Positions 55,972-64,000 of a DNA stretch of 64,000 nt are shown here, piece by piece. Each line of letters starts with the position of its first letter. The first letter of the stretch is position 1. The stretch comes from Endoryza foliicola. GTDB lineage: Bacteria > Bacteroidota > Bacteroidia > Chitinophagales > Chitinophagaceae. The translations under genes and the position numbers were made by a program. Below the pieces are notes generated by a model. That model saw nothing but the letters and a program-made list of their open reading frames with translations. It was not told the DNA's origin and did not search any database. Location of the stretch: the NCBI GenBank assembly GCA_965226965.1, contig OZ245715.1:1674001-1738000 (forward strand), in the 5' to 3' direction.

Positions 55972-56451
55972 TCAATTTTCAGATTCCGGTTCTTCAAAAA
56001 AATCAAATAAATATCCTTCTTTAAATTCAATGTCAAATTCTTTCAGTTGCCTTTTGAATTCTTCTTTGAAATTTTCTTTTGAATGATGTTCTTTCTGATT
56101 CTTAATATAATTAATTACTCGATCACGATCTTTTCTTGAATAAGAGAAGGCTCCATATCCTGATTGCCACCTGAAATGCTTTTTCGAAAGTCTTCTGTCA
56201 TTAACAAAATTCGTAGAAGATTTCTTGACTTCGCGAACGATTTCCGCGATTGATAAATCACCTGATAAGCTCAAAAAAATGTGAATGTGATCCTTGTCGC
56301 CATCAATAGCTAACATTTTTTGATCTTTGTTTTGTACAATACCGGTTATGTATTTGTAGAGCTCCTCATCCCAAGAGTATTCGATCAAAGCATCGCGGTA
56401 TTTCGTAGCAAAAACCAGCATGATGTCAACTTGCATAAATGTATCTGCCAT
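55972..56451 (-). CDS. Y1 (IS200/REP-associated type) transposase
   Basis: A 159-residue HUH single-strand transposase. The metal-binding HUH motif is H55 and H57 in DKDHIHIFL. The catalytic tyrosine is probably Y115 in VINYIKNQKEHH, with the typical helix Q four residues later. FRWQSGYGAFSYS is also characteristic of the TnpA fold. No accessory tnpB is present. The nearby palindrome array makes it a candidate REP-associated (RAYT-like) enzyme rather than a simple IS200. The acidic tail (FFEEPESEN) is extra. Confidence 0.88.
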   Translation of the reverse strand: MADTFMQVDIMLVFATKYRDALIEYSWDEELYKYITGIVQNKDQKMLAIDGDKDHIHIFLSLSGDLSIAEIVREVKKSSTNFVNDRRLSKKHFRWQSGYGAFSYSRKDRDRVINYIKNQKEHHSKENFKEEFKRQLKEFDIEFKEGYLFDFFEEPESEN

Positions 56452-56525
56452 ATGTGTATTTTTGACAAAACTATTGATTCTCCTATGGCATTTTTGGCTT
56501 GAAACAACTCTAGGTTGTGTGTTAC

Positions 56526-56566
56526 AACGAAAAAGCGAGCGCCTTACAGGCGCTCGCTTTTTCGTT
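56526..56566. terminator. Long bidirectional terminator
   Basis: A perfect 18-bp stem centred on GCGAGCGCC/GGCGCTCGC with a TTACA loop is flanked by AAAAA and TTTTT. It ends the convergent-side GNAT gene transcript on the minus strand and insulates the transposase gene. Confidence 0.9.
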
Positions 56567-56581
56567 TTGGATTGTACTTTG

Positions 56582-57031
56582 TTAAAATGAAATGGTACAA
56601 TTGATCCATTCGGGATCGAATTTGGTGGGGAACTTTTTGTAGAAATTAATGGCCGGTTCGTTCCAATCTAATACTTGCCACATCATTCCGGAAAATTTCT
56701 TTTCTTTCGCTTCTTCTATTAACTGATCAAACAACAATTTTCCAATTCCTTTTCCACGCGCTTCATTCGTAACCAAAATGTCTTCTAAATACATGCGCTG
56801 ACCTTTCCATGTACTGTACCGAATGTAATACAGGGCAAATCCTTGAATGTTCCCGTTTTCTTCGGCTACAAACGCCCACCAAACAGGATTTTCGCCAAAT
56901 CCACTTTCCTGGAAATGCTCTAAACTTACCGTCACTTCTTGAGGTGCTTTCTCGTAATCCGCCAATTCCTGAATCAATTGCATGATTCTCGGACAATCCT
57001 CTTTTCTTGCTCTTCTAACTGTTATACTCAT
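56582..57031 (-). CDS. GNAT family N-acetyltransferase (diamine acetyltransferase-like)
   Basis: A 149-residue acetyltransferase. The acetyl-CoA loop is EARGKGIGKLLFDQL, preceded by the strand MYLEDILV. The pattern RKEDCPRIMQLIQELADYEK, VWWAFVAEENGNIQGFALYY and WNEPAINFYKKF resembles the spermidine/spermine acetyltransferase group. The substrate is uncertain. It starts 2 nt after the stop of the amidohydrolase gene upstream and is probably in the same transcript. Confidence 0.88.
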   Translation of the reverse strand: MSITVRRARKEDCPRIMQLIQELADYEKAPQEVTVSLEHFQESGFGENPVWWAFVAEENGNIQGFALYYIRYSTWKGQRMYLEDILVTNEARGKGIGKLLFDQLIEEAKEKKFSGMMWQVLDWNEPAINFYKKFPTKFDPEWINCTISF

Positions 57032-57033
57032 GT

Positions 57034-58710
57034 TTATTTTGATTTATATCCCGGTCCTCTTAATGCTTTTCCGGGTCTTTTTCCCGTGTGCTCATTGTTT
57101 CTCAAAACGGCTACTCCATTCACCCATACATCACTTACTCCTTCTGAATACTGATGTGGCTTGTCGTAGGTAGACTTGTCGTTCACTGTTGCAGGATCAA
57201 ACACCACTACATCGGCATAATATCCAACTTTCAACAATCCTCTTTTCTGCAATTTTAAATTTTTGGCCGGTAAACCAGACAACTTGTACACCGCTGTTTC
57301 CAACGGAATCAATTTCTCATCTCTCGTATATTTTCCTAATAATCGTGCAACGTTTCCATAAGCCCTCGGATGCGGATTCGCCTTCAAAAACACTCCTTTC
57401 GTTGAATACGATCCTTCATCACTTCCGAAACTTACCCATGGCAATTGAATCTGTTTTCTAATATTGTCTTCATTCATTAAGAAATAAGCAACTCCCACTC
57501 TCGTGCTGTCTTGAATAATTAAATCCATAGCCGTGTTCTCCGGACTCGTGCCTCTTATTTTGGCAACCTCGGCCAATGTTTTGCCTGTGTATTTTTTTAG
57601 CGAATCTTGTTTAAATGCCAATAATAATACATGCTCGGCTCCATTCGCGCCATAGTACAAATTCTCCCAATCTGTTGCATTGGTGTTCATCGCTTTCACC
57701 ATCTCTGCACGAATCTTTGGATCTTGTAAGCGTTCTCTTAATTTGCCAAATCCACCGTCTTGCAATGAAGGCGGAAACGACGCAGTCATTCCCGTTGCAC
57801 CTGCCGTATAATTGTACATATTAGCACTGATATCAATCCCGGCTTTACGGGCATTTTCAATCATTGCAATCACTGTATCATATTTGCCCCAATTGTCTTT
57901 TCCCGCCATCTTCAAATGGTACAATTCGCCGTGACAATTTGCGTAGCTGGAAATTTCTATCAACTCATTCAATGCTTTTTCAATATTGTTGCCCTCACTT
58001 CTCATGTGACTGATATAAGAACCGCCGTACTTCGCAGCTTCTTTAGTCAGCTCTTTTAATTCATTTGTGCTGGCAAAAAAAGCAGGGGGATAAATCAAAG
58101 AAGTACCGATTCCCAATGCACCCTCTTCCATTGCGGCTTTAACCAACATCCTCATGGTATCCAATTCAGCCGGAGTAGCTTGTCGATTGTCTTCTCCTAT
58201 AACATAGTCACGAATGGTGGTGGCTCCCAAAAATGAAGCGATATTGCAACTCACACCTCTTTTCTCCATAAAATCGAGGTATCCTCCAAAGCTCGTCCAA
58301 TCAACTTTGTATTTGATATCACCTTGTGAATTCTGTTCTCGCTCTTTCATTTTTGGACTCAGCGGACCCATACTGCTTCCTTCACCAAATACTTCCAATG
58401 TTACTCCCTGACGAATGTCACTCTCACTGTTCCCGTCTTCAATCAAAGATTCAACAGCCCAGCTTAACATGTTGATGAAACCCGGACTTACCGCTTTCCC
58501 TTTCGCATCAATGGTTTCTTTTGCAGTGGCTTGCGAAAGATCGCCGATGAAAGCGATGGTATCGGCATTGATTCCAATATCACCTTTAAAAGGCGCAGCG
58601 CCAGACCCATCATAGATCATTCCATTCTTGATAATAGTATCGTAAGTAGGTTTCGAATCGCAACCAATGATCAGGCATACAAAGGCTGCGAGAAAGAGTG
58701 AATTTCTCAT
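57034..58710 (-). CDS. N-acyl-D-amino acid deacylase-like amidohydrolase lipoprotein
   Basis: A 558-residue lipoprotein (lipobox LIIGC, C17) of the D-aminoacylase group. Family features are IIKNGMIYDGSGAAP, GVTLEVFGEGSSMGPL, ISHMRSEGNNIEKALNE, LYHLKMAGKDNWGK, FGSDEGSYS and NPHPRAYGNVARLLGKY. The usual metal motif GFxDxHxH is replaced by PGFINMLSW (residues 76-84), so one metal site lacks its HxH pair, and the NCG cysteine motif reads FGEG. Two later histidines and the Asp of GSDEG remain. The enzyme may use a single metal. The substrate is not known. Confidence 0.88.
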   Translation of the reverse strand: MRNSLFLAAFVCLIIGCDSKPTYDTIIKNGMIYDGSGAAPFKGDIGINADTIAFIGDLSQATAKETIDAKGKAVSPGFINMLSWAVESLIEDGNSESDIRQGVTLEVFGEGSSMGPLSPKMKEREQNSQGDIKYKVDWTSFGGYLDFMEKRGVSCNIASFLGATTIRDYVIGEDNRQATPAELDTMRMLVKAAMEEGALGIGTSLIYPPAFFASTNELKELTKEAAKYGGSYISHMRSEGNNIEKALNELIEISSYANCHGELYHLKMAGKDNWGKYDTVIAMIENARKAGIDISANMYNYTAGATGMTASFPPSLQDGGFGKLRERLQDPKIRAEMVKAMNTNATDWENLYYGANGAEHVLLLAFKQDSLKKYTGKTLAEVAKIRGTSPENTAMDLIIQDSTRVGVAYFLMNEDNIRKQIQLPWVSFGSDEGSYSTKGVFLKANPHPRAYGNVARLLGKYTRDEKLIPLETAVYKLSGLPAKNLKLQKRGLLKVGYYADVVVFDPATVNDKSTYDKPHQYSEGVSDVWVNGVAVLRNNEHTGKRPGKALRGPGYKSK

Positions 58711-58744
58711 GTGAAGTTGATTGATTGTTGTATAAAATGTGGTG

Positions 58745-59950
58745 TTATCTTAATGCCTGATCAAGATCGGCCAGAATGTCTTGCACATTTTCCATCCCAA
58801 TACTCATTCTGATCAATCCATCTGTGATACCATATTTCTCACGTTGTTCTTTCGGCACTCCTGCATGGGTCATCGATGCAGGATGGCAAAGCAATGTATC
58901 ACATGTACCCAAGCTTACCGTTCGGGTGCAGAGTTTTAATTTATTCATCATTTTCACTCCTGCTACCAATCCATCTTTCAATTCAATGCTCATCATGGCA
59001 CCCGGATGGCGCATTTGTTTCAGAGCCACTGAATGATCAGGATGCTCCGGTAATCCATTGTAGTTCACTTTTGCTACAGCATCGTGAGACTGCAGAAAAT
59101 GAGCAACTGCCATGGCATTATTGCAATGACGCTCCATGCGCACTTCCAATGTTTTCATGCCATTCACCAGCAAAAAGGCATCGAATGAATTACTATTACC
59201 CCCAAGTAATCGATGAATTTTAGTGGCATGCGATTTCATGAAATCAGTATTCCGGCCTAAAAGGATACCTCCAATGATGGTGCCGTGCCCATTCAAAAAT
59301 TTTGTAGTTGAATGCACTACGAAATCAACTCCAAATTTGAATGGTTGCTGAAGATAAGGTGTAGCGAACGTGTTATCGCAGGCTACTATTTTCCCGTATT
59401 TTTTTGCGAGTTTGGTCAGCTCTTCAATATCTACACATTGAATGGTAGGATTGGCCGGTGTTTCCAGATACAGCATTTTGATTGCCGGATCTTGTTGAAG
59501 GGCTTCTTCAGCTTTGTTCAAATCGCGAAGGTCTACAATAGTAGATTGAACGCCTGTTTCAGGCAACAAGCGATTGAGGATTTCTTGAGTGCCGCCATAG
59601 AGTGAAAAATGACTCAGCACTTTATCACCTTGTTTTAGATTGGCCAGAAAAAGTGTTGAAATAGCGGCCATACCCGATGCATGTAAAATGCCCTTTACTT
59701 CAAAATCGAGTCCAAAGGTTTCCATTGCGGCAATTTTTTCTTCTGCCTCTGTCATAGTAGGGTTGCCCCATCTGCTATAAATGTATCCTTCTTCTTGTCC
59801 GCTGAAACGTCGCATGCCTTGTTCTGCCGTATCAAAAACATAGGTAGAGGCTGCATATATGGGTGTTAAATGCGCATAGTTGGGATCCTGAACATGTCCG
59901 CCATGAATGGCCAAAGAGCTAAAGCCTGAAATTGGAAAAATCTTATCCAT
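58745..59950 (-). CDS. Trans-sulfuration family PLP enzyme (methionine gamma-lyase/cystathionine synthase-like)
   Basis: About 401 residues from ATG 59950. The PLP lysine is in VVHSTTKFLNGHG. TPIYAASTYVFD, YSRWGNPTMTEAEEKIA, HASGMAAIST, YLETPANPTIQ and ACDNTFATPYLQQP are family landmarks of Cys/Met metabolism PLP enzymes. Methionine gamma-lyase, cystathionine gamma-synthase/lyase and O-acetylhomoserine sulfhydrylase share them and cannot be separated with confidence here. No SAM riboswitch is seen upstream. Confidence 0.9.
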   Translation of the reverse strand: MDKIFPISGFSSLAIHGGHVQDPNYAHLTPIYAASTYVFDTAEQGMRRFSGQEEGYIYSRWGNPTMTEAEEKIAAMETFGLDFEVKGILHASGMAAISTLFLANLKQGDKVLSHFSLYGGTQEILNRLLPETGVQSTIVDLRDLNKAEEALQQDPAIKMLYLETPANPTIQCVDIEELTKLAKKYGKIVACDNTFATPYLQQPFKFGVDFVVHSTTKFLNGHGTIIGGILLGRNTDFMKSHATKIHRLLGGNSNSFDAFLLVNGMKTLEVRMERHCNNAMAVAHFLQSHDAVAKVNYNGLPEHPDHSVALKQMRHPGAMMSIELKDGLVAGVKMMNKLKLCTRTVSLGTCDTLLCHPASMTHAGVPKEQREKYGITDGLIRMSIGMENVQDILADLDQALR

Positions 59951-60056
59951 AGTCACTGTTTTTTTGCCGATATTTAGTAAATCTAATCTGCTACCAAATT
60001 TAACCTATTTCGATTAGTTGCCATCGAGAATAAATCCACAGTTTTAAAGCAGCAAC

Positions 60057-60554
60057 ATGAAAGAATTATTAGAAAATTATTCGGCCTATAATGTTTGGGC
60101 CAATCAAAAACTAACCGAAAAAATAGGGTCATTATCTCCCGAACTTCAAACTAAAGAGCTGGTCTCTAGTTTCCCAAGTTTGCATAAAACCTTGCTCCAT
60201 ATGTGGGACGCGGAAACTGTTTGGTGGCAGCGCATTCGATTGGTTGAGCAACCCGTTTTTCCTAGCGTTCAATTTTCAGGCGACACCACAGAATTGATAC
60301 AGGCGCTCAATACTCAATCGAAACAATGGCAGCAATGGATTCAACATGCTAGCATGGCGGCTTTGCATCATGTAATTCTCTATCACAATGTAAAACGGGA
60401 GCCGGTTAAAATGCAGGTGGGGCAAATTGCACAGCATGTAATGAATCATGGAACATACCATCGCGGTCAACTCGTTACAATGCTTCGAATATTAAATGTA
60501 GAGAAGCTGCCACAAACCGACTATTCGCTGTGGGTTCAAAAGTTTCGGAAATAA
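60057..60554 (+). CDS. DinB family protein
   Basis: A 165-residue four-helix bundle with the DinB/YfiT metal triad pattern: one histidine in LLHMWDAETVWWQRI and two in HVMNHGTYHRGQL. The family includes thiol transferases and putative metal-dependent hydrolases of stress responses. The actual activity is unknown. It is divergent from the PLP enzyme gene and followed by a terminator shared with fabH. Confidence 0.88.
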   Translation: MKELLENYSAYNVWANQKLTEKIGSLSPELQTKELVSSFPSLHKTLLHMWDAETVWWQRIRLVEQPVFPSVQFSGDTTELIQALNTQSKQWQQWIQHASMAALHHVILYHNVKREPVKMQVGQIAQHVMNHGTYHRGQLVTMLRILNVEKLPQTDYSLWVQKFRK

Positions 60555-60580
60555 AAAAGCTCCCTTTCAGGAGCTTTTCG
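60553..60580. terminator. Bidirectional terminator between the DinB gene and fabH
   Basis: The stem AAAAGCTCC/GGAGCTTTT with a 6-nt loop lies between the convergent genes. Confidence 0.85.
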
Positions 60581-60590
60581 TTGCTATTTT

Positions 60591-61583
60591 TTAGATCGAC
60601 CATTTAATTAGTGTAGCACCCCAAGTGAATCCACCACCAAAAGCAGCTAACACAATTTTGTCGCCTTTTTTCAATTGATTTTGCCATTCCCATAAGCAAA
60701 GAGGGATGGTAGCTGCGGTTGTATTTCCGTAGCGTTGAATATTGAGCATTACTTTATCTTGACTCAAGCCCATTCTATTGGCTGTAGCATCGATGATTCT
60801 TTTGTTTGCTTGGTGAGGAACCAACCAGGCAATGTCTTCTCCCGTTAAATTGTTTTTTTCGAGCAATTCAGCGGCTACATCGGCCATTCCTTTTACTGCG
60901 AATTTGAATACGGATTGACCTTCTTGGTAAGCAAAGTGTTCTTTATTGGTAACGGTTTCAATAGAGGCGGGGCGAAGTGAACCACCGGCTTTCATATTGA
61001 GGAACTGACTTCCGCTTCCATCAGTCTTCAAGATGCTATCGAGAATTCCATAACCTTCTTCGCTGGGTTCCAACAAAACGGCACCGGCTCCATCTCCAAA
61101 AAGTACACAAGTATTTCGATCGGTATAATCTACGATGGCACTCATTTTATCGGCACCTACAACTACTACTTTCTTAAAGCGACCGCTTTCAATTAAGGAA
61201 GCACCTGTGGTAAGAGCGAACAAAAAACCGGAACATGCTGCGGCCAAATCGAAGCCCCAAGCATTTTTTGCCCCAAGTTTATGACAGGTGAGATTGGCTG
61301 TTGCGGGGAAAACCATGTCGGGGGTAACAGTGGCAACAATCAAGCAATCAATTTCTTCGGCACTAATGCCCCGTTTTTTGAGAAGCTCTTGAACAGCCGG
61401 AACTGCCATATCGGATGTGGCCAATCCGGGAGTTTTCAAAATTCTGCGTTCCTCAATACCGGTTCTTGTGCGGATCCACTCGTCGTTGGTATCAACCATT
61501 TTCTCTAAATCGGCATTCGTAAGCTTGTCTTCCGGAACATATCCACCCACTGCTGTAATAGCGGCTGTAATTTTTTGGCTCAT
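60591..61583 (-). CDS. fabH: 3-oxoacyl-ACP synthase III
   Basis: A 330-residue condensing enzyme that starts fatty acid synthesis. The catalytic triad is C117 in DLAAACSGFLFAL, His in VPHQANKRI and Asn in RYGNTTAATIPL. TGIEERRIL and the GGGFTWGATLIKW C-terminus are typical. The length is normal. Confidence 0.96.
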   Translation of the reverse strand: MSQKITAAITAVGGYVPEDKLTNADLEKMVDTNDEWIRTRTGIEERRILKTPGLATSDMAVPAVQELLKKRGISAEEIDCLIVATVTPDMVFPATANLTCHKLGAKNAWGFDLAAACSGFLFALTTGASLIESGRFKKVVVVGADKMSAIVDYTDRNTCVLFGDGAGAVLLEPSEEGYGILDSILKTDGSGSQFLNMKAGGSLRPASIETVTNKEHFAYQEGQSVFKFAVKGMADVAAELLEKNNLTGEDIAWLVPHQANKRIIDATANRMGLSQDKVMLNIQRYGNTTAATIPLCLWEWQNQLKKGDKIVLAAFGGGFTWGATLIKWSI

Positions 61584-61607
61584 TCAGAAATACTTTAGAT
61601 TGGGGCA

Positions 61608-61615
61608 CAAATTTA
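61608..61615 (-). promoter_or_regulatory. -7 promoter box of fabH
   Basis: On the minus strand TAAATTTG matches TAnnTTTG, 25 bp before the ATG at 61583. No TTTG is found at the -33 position. Confidence 0.5.
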
Positions 61616-61726
61616 GTTTTTAATATTGAGATTTGGGAATATTGGCATTAATTTGGTTTACAGGGGCTTATCTCTTTTTGGGAGATAAGCGAACCAAATT
61701 CGCACGAACTACTTATTTTCGTTGGT

Positions 61727-62311
61727 ATGATTGCATTTGTTAAGGGGAAGTTTGTTCAAAAAACTCCAGCCCATTTGATTGTTGACGTACAAGGTGTTGG
61801 TTATGAATTACATATAAGTCTCAACACGTATGAAGCCATTCAAGGCAAGGAAGAAGGACTGCTTTATACCTATCTACAAATTAAGGAGGATGCACATGTT
61901 TTGTTCGGTTTTTCGGAACCGGCTGAAAAAGAGCTGTTTATACATTTGATCAGTGTTTCCGGAGTAGGTGCAGCAACGGCTAGGATGATGTTGTCTTCGG
62001 TTAAGCCTGACGAATTGATAAAAATCATCGTACATGGCAATACCGCGCAGTTGGAAAAGATCAAAGGGATCGGTAAAAAAACGGCGGAAAGAATTGTATT
62101 GGAATTAAAAGATAAGTTGGCCAAAATGGGACCAACAACAAATATTTCTCCATTGATAAACAATACTTTGGATCAAGATGCGTTAAATGCATTAGTCGCT
62201 CTTGGCATCGGTCGTTCGGCCGCTGAGCAAGCTGTAAAAAGGGTACTTACAGCCGAGCCCGGTAACAGCCAAGTTGAGGACATCATCAAGAAAGCTTTAA
62301 AACTAATTTAA
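61727..62311 (+). CDS. ruvA: Holliday junction branch migration protein RuvA
   Basis: A 194-residue protein. The N-terminal OB fold is VKGKFVQKTPAHLIVDVQGVGYELHI (in parts). Tandem helix-hairpin-helix motifs are LISVSGVGAATARMMLS and KIKGIGKKTAERIVLELKDK. The C-terminal domain III (DALNALVALGIGRSAAEQAV) binds RuvB. It precedes sprA, an order common in Bacteroidota. Confidence 0.95.
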   Translation: MIAFVKGKFVQKTPAHLIVDVQGVGYELHISLNTYEAIQGKEEGLLYTYLQIKEDAHVLFGFSEPAEKELFIHLISVSGVGAATARMMLSSVKPDELIKIIVHGNTAQLEKIKGIGKKTAERIVLELKDKLAKMGPTTNISPLINNTLDQDALNALVALGIGRSAAEQAVKRVLTAEPGNSQVEDIIKKALKLI

Positions 62312-62361
62312 GCCTATCGGAACGGATTTCTACCTAACTAATTCTAGGGAAAAGATTGTTT

Positions 62362-64000
62362 TTGACTAAAGAGATAATAGGATCGTACAAACGGTATCTG
62401 GCCGTGGTATGCCTGCTATGTACTGTTGCGTTACAGTCCAAAGCAGGTCATTTTCGTGATACCACCGATCCTAAGGGCGTTGATACACTGAAGTTCCCCA
62501 TTCACGATCGTTTAGGCGATCCGTTTAGTAACCCGGGTAGAGGGCCGATAGATCTTCGCCGCCCCACAAACATCACCGATTCTATTGTGTACGACCCCAC
62601 CACTCGTACTTACTATATCATTGAAAAAGTTGGTTCCAAGTATTATCGCAAACCTACGGCGATGAGCTTTGAAGATTTCCAACGCCTTCAAGCTCGGAAA
62701 GCGGAGATTGAATATTTTCAGAAAAGAGCGAGTGTGTTGAGCGACTTGAACCGCAAAAATGCCCGCCCCAAATTAACAGCCTATCCAAGTTTGTTCAATC
62801 GCATGTTTGGGGGTGATGCCAATGGATTACCCAAAGTAGACATTCGCCCGCAAGGGGATGTAACCATCATTGCAGGTTATCAAGGTCAAAATATCAAAAA
62901 TCCGGCACTTCCTGAAAGAGCCAGAAGAAACGGGGGATTTGATTTTGATATGAATGCCAATATCAGCGTACTCGGTAATATTGGCGATAAATTGAAGCTT
63001 CCTATCAATTACAATACCCAGGCGAATTTCAATTTTGAGAATCAATTAAAGCTTGATTACGCAGGTAAGAATGATGAAATTATCAAACGCATTGAAGCGG
63101 GTAACATCAATTTCGCAACCAAGAGTACATTGATACAAGGTGCGCAGCAATTGTTTGGTGTGAAAACCCAATTGCAGTTCGGTCGATTGTTTGTAACAGC
63201 AGCCTTGGCGAATCAAAGTTCTACCCGCCAAAGTGTGGCCTTACAAGGCGGTGCCACCAATTCTTATTTTGAGTTCAAGGCAGATGATTACGAAGAAAAT
63301 CGTCACTTCTTATTAGCACAGTATTTCCGTCAGAATTTTAATAAGGCCATGAAGGATGTGCCAAAAGTGAATGCACAGGTGCAAATCCTTCGTATGGAAG
63401 TTTGGGTAACCAACAGAAACGGATCTACTACCGAAACCAGAGATGTGGTTGGTTTGATGGACTTGGGTGAACGAAATCCTTATAGCTCTAGCATTACATC
63501 TCTAACGAATACGCCTTATCCATACAACGATGCAAACACGCTATATCGAAGTATTGTAAACGATCCCGGAAGCAGAAGTTCTTCTCAAATAGTAGGAAAA
63601 CTGAATGCACTTGGATTGAAACAGGTTCAAGACTTCGAAAAGACATTTGCCAGAAAGTTGAATCCTTCAGAGTATTCGTTCAATCCGTTGATCGGATTTT
63701 TGAGTTTAAATCAACCCTTACAAGCTGATGAGGTTTTGGGGGTAGCTTTTCAATATACCTACAATGGTAAAGTATATACAGTGGGTGAATTTTCACAAGA
63801 TGTAACTCCTGATACTACTGCGAATACCATTGCTACAGGTCAACAAAAGGTATTGTTCCTGAAATTATTAAAAGCCACCTCTCAGCGAACCAATTTGCCT
63901 TTGTGGGATTTGATGATGAAGAACGTTTATTCATTGAAGACCAAAGATGGGGGGATTCTTACCAATATTCAATCGGCAGATTTCAAACTGAACGTGCTTT
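62362..64000 (+). CDS. sprA: Cell surface translocon protein SprA/SOV (N-terminal part, runs off window)
   Basis: An open frame from TTG 62362 (or TTG 62356) to the window end, about 546 residues seen. It has a signal region (YLAVVCLLCTVALQSKAG), a SprA-like N-terminus (DLRRPTNITDSIVYDPTTRTYYI) and the strongly conserved early barrel part: GDVTIIAGYQGQNIKNPALPE, then NANISVLGNIGDKLKLPINYNTQANFNFENQ (in parts) and KSTLIQGAQQLFGVKTQLQFG. SprA is the very large outer-membrane channel of the type IX secretion system. Full-length proteins exceed 2000 residues, so most lies outside. Confidence 0.93.
   Translation, partial: MTKEIIGSYKRYLAVVCLLCTVALQSKAGHFRDTTDPKGVDTLKFPIHDRLGDPFSNPGRGPIDLRRPTNITDSIVYDPTTRTYYIIEKVGSKYYRKPTAMSFEDFQRLQARKAEIEYFQKRASVLSDLNRKNARPKLTAYPSLFNRMFGGDANGLPKVDIRPQGDVTIIAGYQGQNIKNPALPERARRNGGFDFDMNANISVLGNIGDKLKLPINYNTQANFNFENQLKLDYAGKNDEIIKRIEAGNINFATKSTLIQGAQQLFGVKTQLQFGRLFVTAALANQSSTRQSVALQGGATNSYFEFKADDYEENRHFLLAQYFRQNFNKAMKDVPKVNAQVQILRMEVWVTNRNGSTTETRDVVGLMDLGERNPYSSSITSLTNTPYPYNDANTLYRSIVNDPGSRSSSQIVGKLNALGLKQVQDFEKTFARKLNPSEYSFNPLIGFLSLNQPLQADEVLGVAFQYTYNGKVYTVGEFSQDVTPDTTANTIATGQQKVLFLKLLKATSQRTNLPLWDLMMKNVYSLKTKDGGILTNIQSADFKLNVL

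Noticed and set aside
55972..56451. Complete IS200/IS605 insertion sequence with tnpB
   Set aside because: Only a TnpA-like gene is present; no tnpB frame flanks it and no left or right IS605-type end pair was identified.
58711..60056. SAM riboswitch upstream of the trans-sulfuration enzyme
   Set aside because: The short leader has no recognisable SAM-I or SAM-II motif or terminator.

Overview
The window is a stretch of chromosome from a Bacteroidota bacterium, most likely of the family Chitinophagaceae. The 16S rRNA gene reads like Sediminibacterium or a close relative, from memory and not checked. Supporting traits are promoters of the TTTG-N19-TAnnTTTG type, the surface-translocon gene sprA next to ruvA, DUF4835/DUF4296 proteins behind coaBC, an Rpb6-like RNA polymerase omega subunit, futalosine-pathway menaquinone genes, and many genes that start at TTG or lack a clear Shine-Dalgarno sequence.

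Layout. 0-6.6 kb: LemA (partial), a PQQ-type sugar dehydrogenase lipoprotein, an M1 aminopeptidase, a DUF4476-like secreted protein and truA. 6.6-12.3 kb: a complete rRNA operon (16S, tRNA-Ile, tRNA-Ala, 23S, 5S) driven by four tandem promoters about 116 bp apart and closed by a strong terminator. 12.4-18.5 kb: a large Asp-box (sortilin-like) protein, ApbE, a lipid kinase and an aldo/keto reductase. 18.8-20.1 kb: a satellite-like array of about 24 palindrome-bearing units of about 54 bp. 20.2-24.2 kb: an RRM protein, rpsF-rpsR-rplI and htpG. 24.2-27.3 kb: two tandem paralogues of an aromatic-rich secreted protein amid repeat-rich spacers. 27.3-37.7 kb: recJ, a polyprenyl synthase, an abundant OmpA-family protein, bamD-rpoZ, coaBC-DUF4835-DUF4296, a CoA-transferase pair and a membrane protein.

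37.8-48.8 kb is a signalling region. It holds two modules with the same order (multi-pass membrane protein, NarX-like kinase, NarL-like regulator), two further regulators without kinases, a small conserved-looking protein, a cysteine-rich lipoprotein with a TlpA-like thioredoxin, and two small accessory proteins. The two solo regulators are close paralogues. Each is preceded by a copy of the same roughly 170-bp element bounded by a 12-nt inverted repeat, which I regard as the best candidate for something undescribed. 48.9-54.8 kb is housekeeping metabolism (class IV aminotransferase, photolyase, mqnB-mqnD, a PTPS-like enzyme, folE, fabD). 54.9-56.5 kb is a REP-like palindrome array beside a Y1 (HUH) transposase. 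56.6-64 kb holds a GNAT enzyme, a D-aminoacylase-like lipoprotein without the usual metal HxH, a trans-sulfuration-type PLP enzyme, a DinB protein, fabH, ruvA and the start of sprA.

All identifications come from reading the sequence and remembered family motifs. No searches were run. Boundaries of rRNAs are good to a few bases, and several starts were moved from the longest frame to the ATG or TTG that fits the family or lies downstream of a recognisable -7 box.
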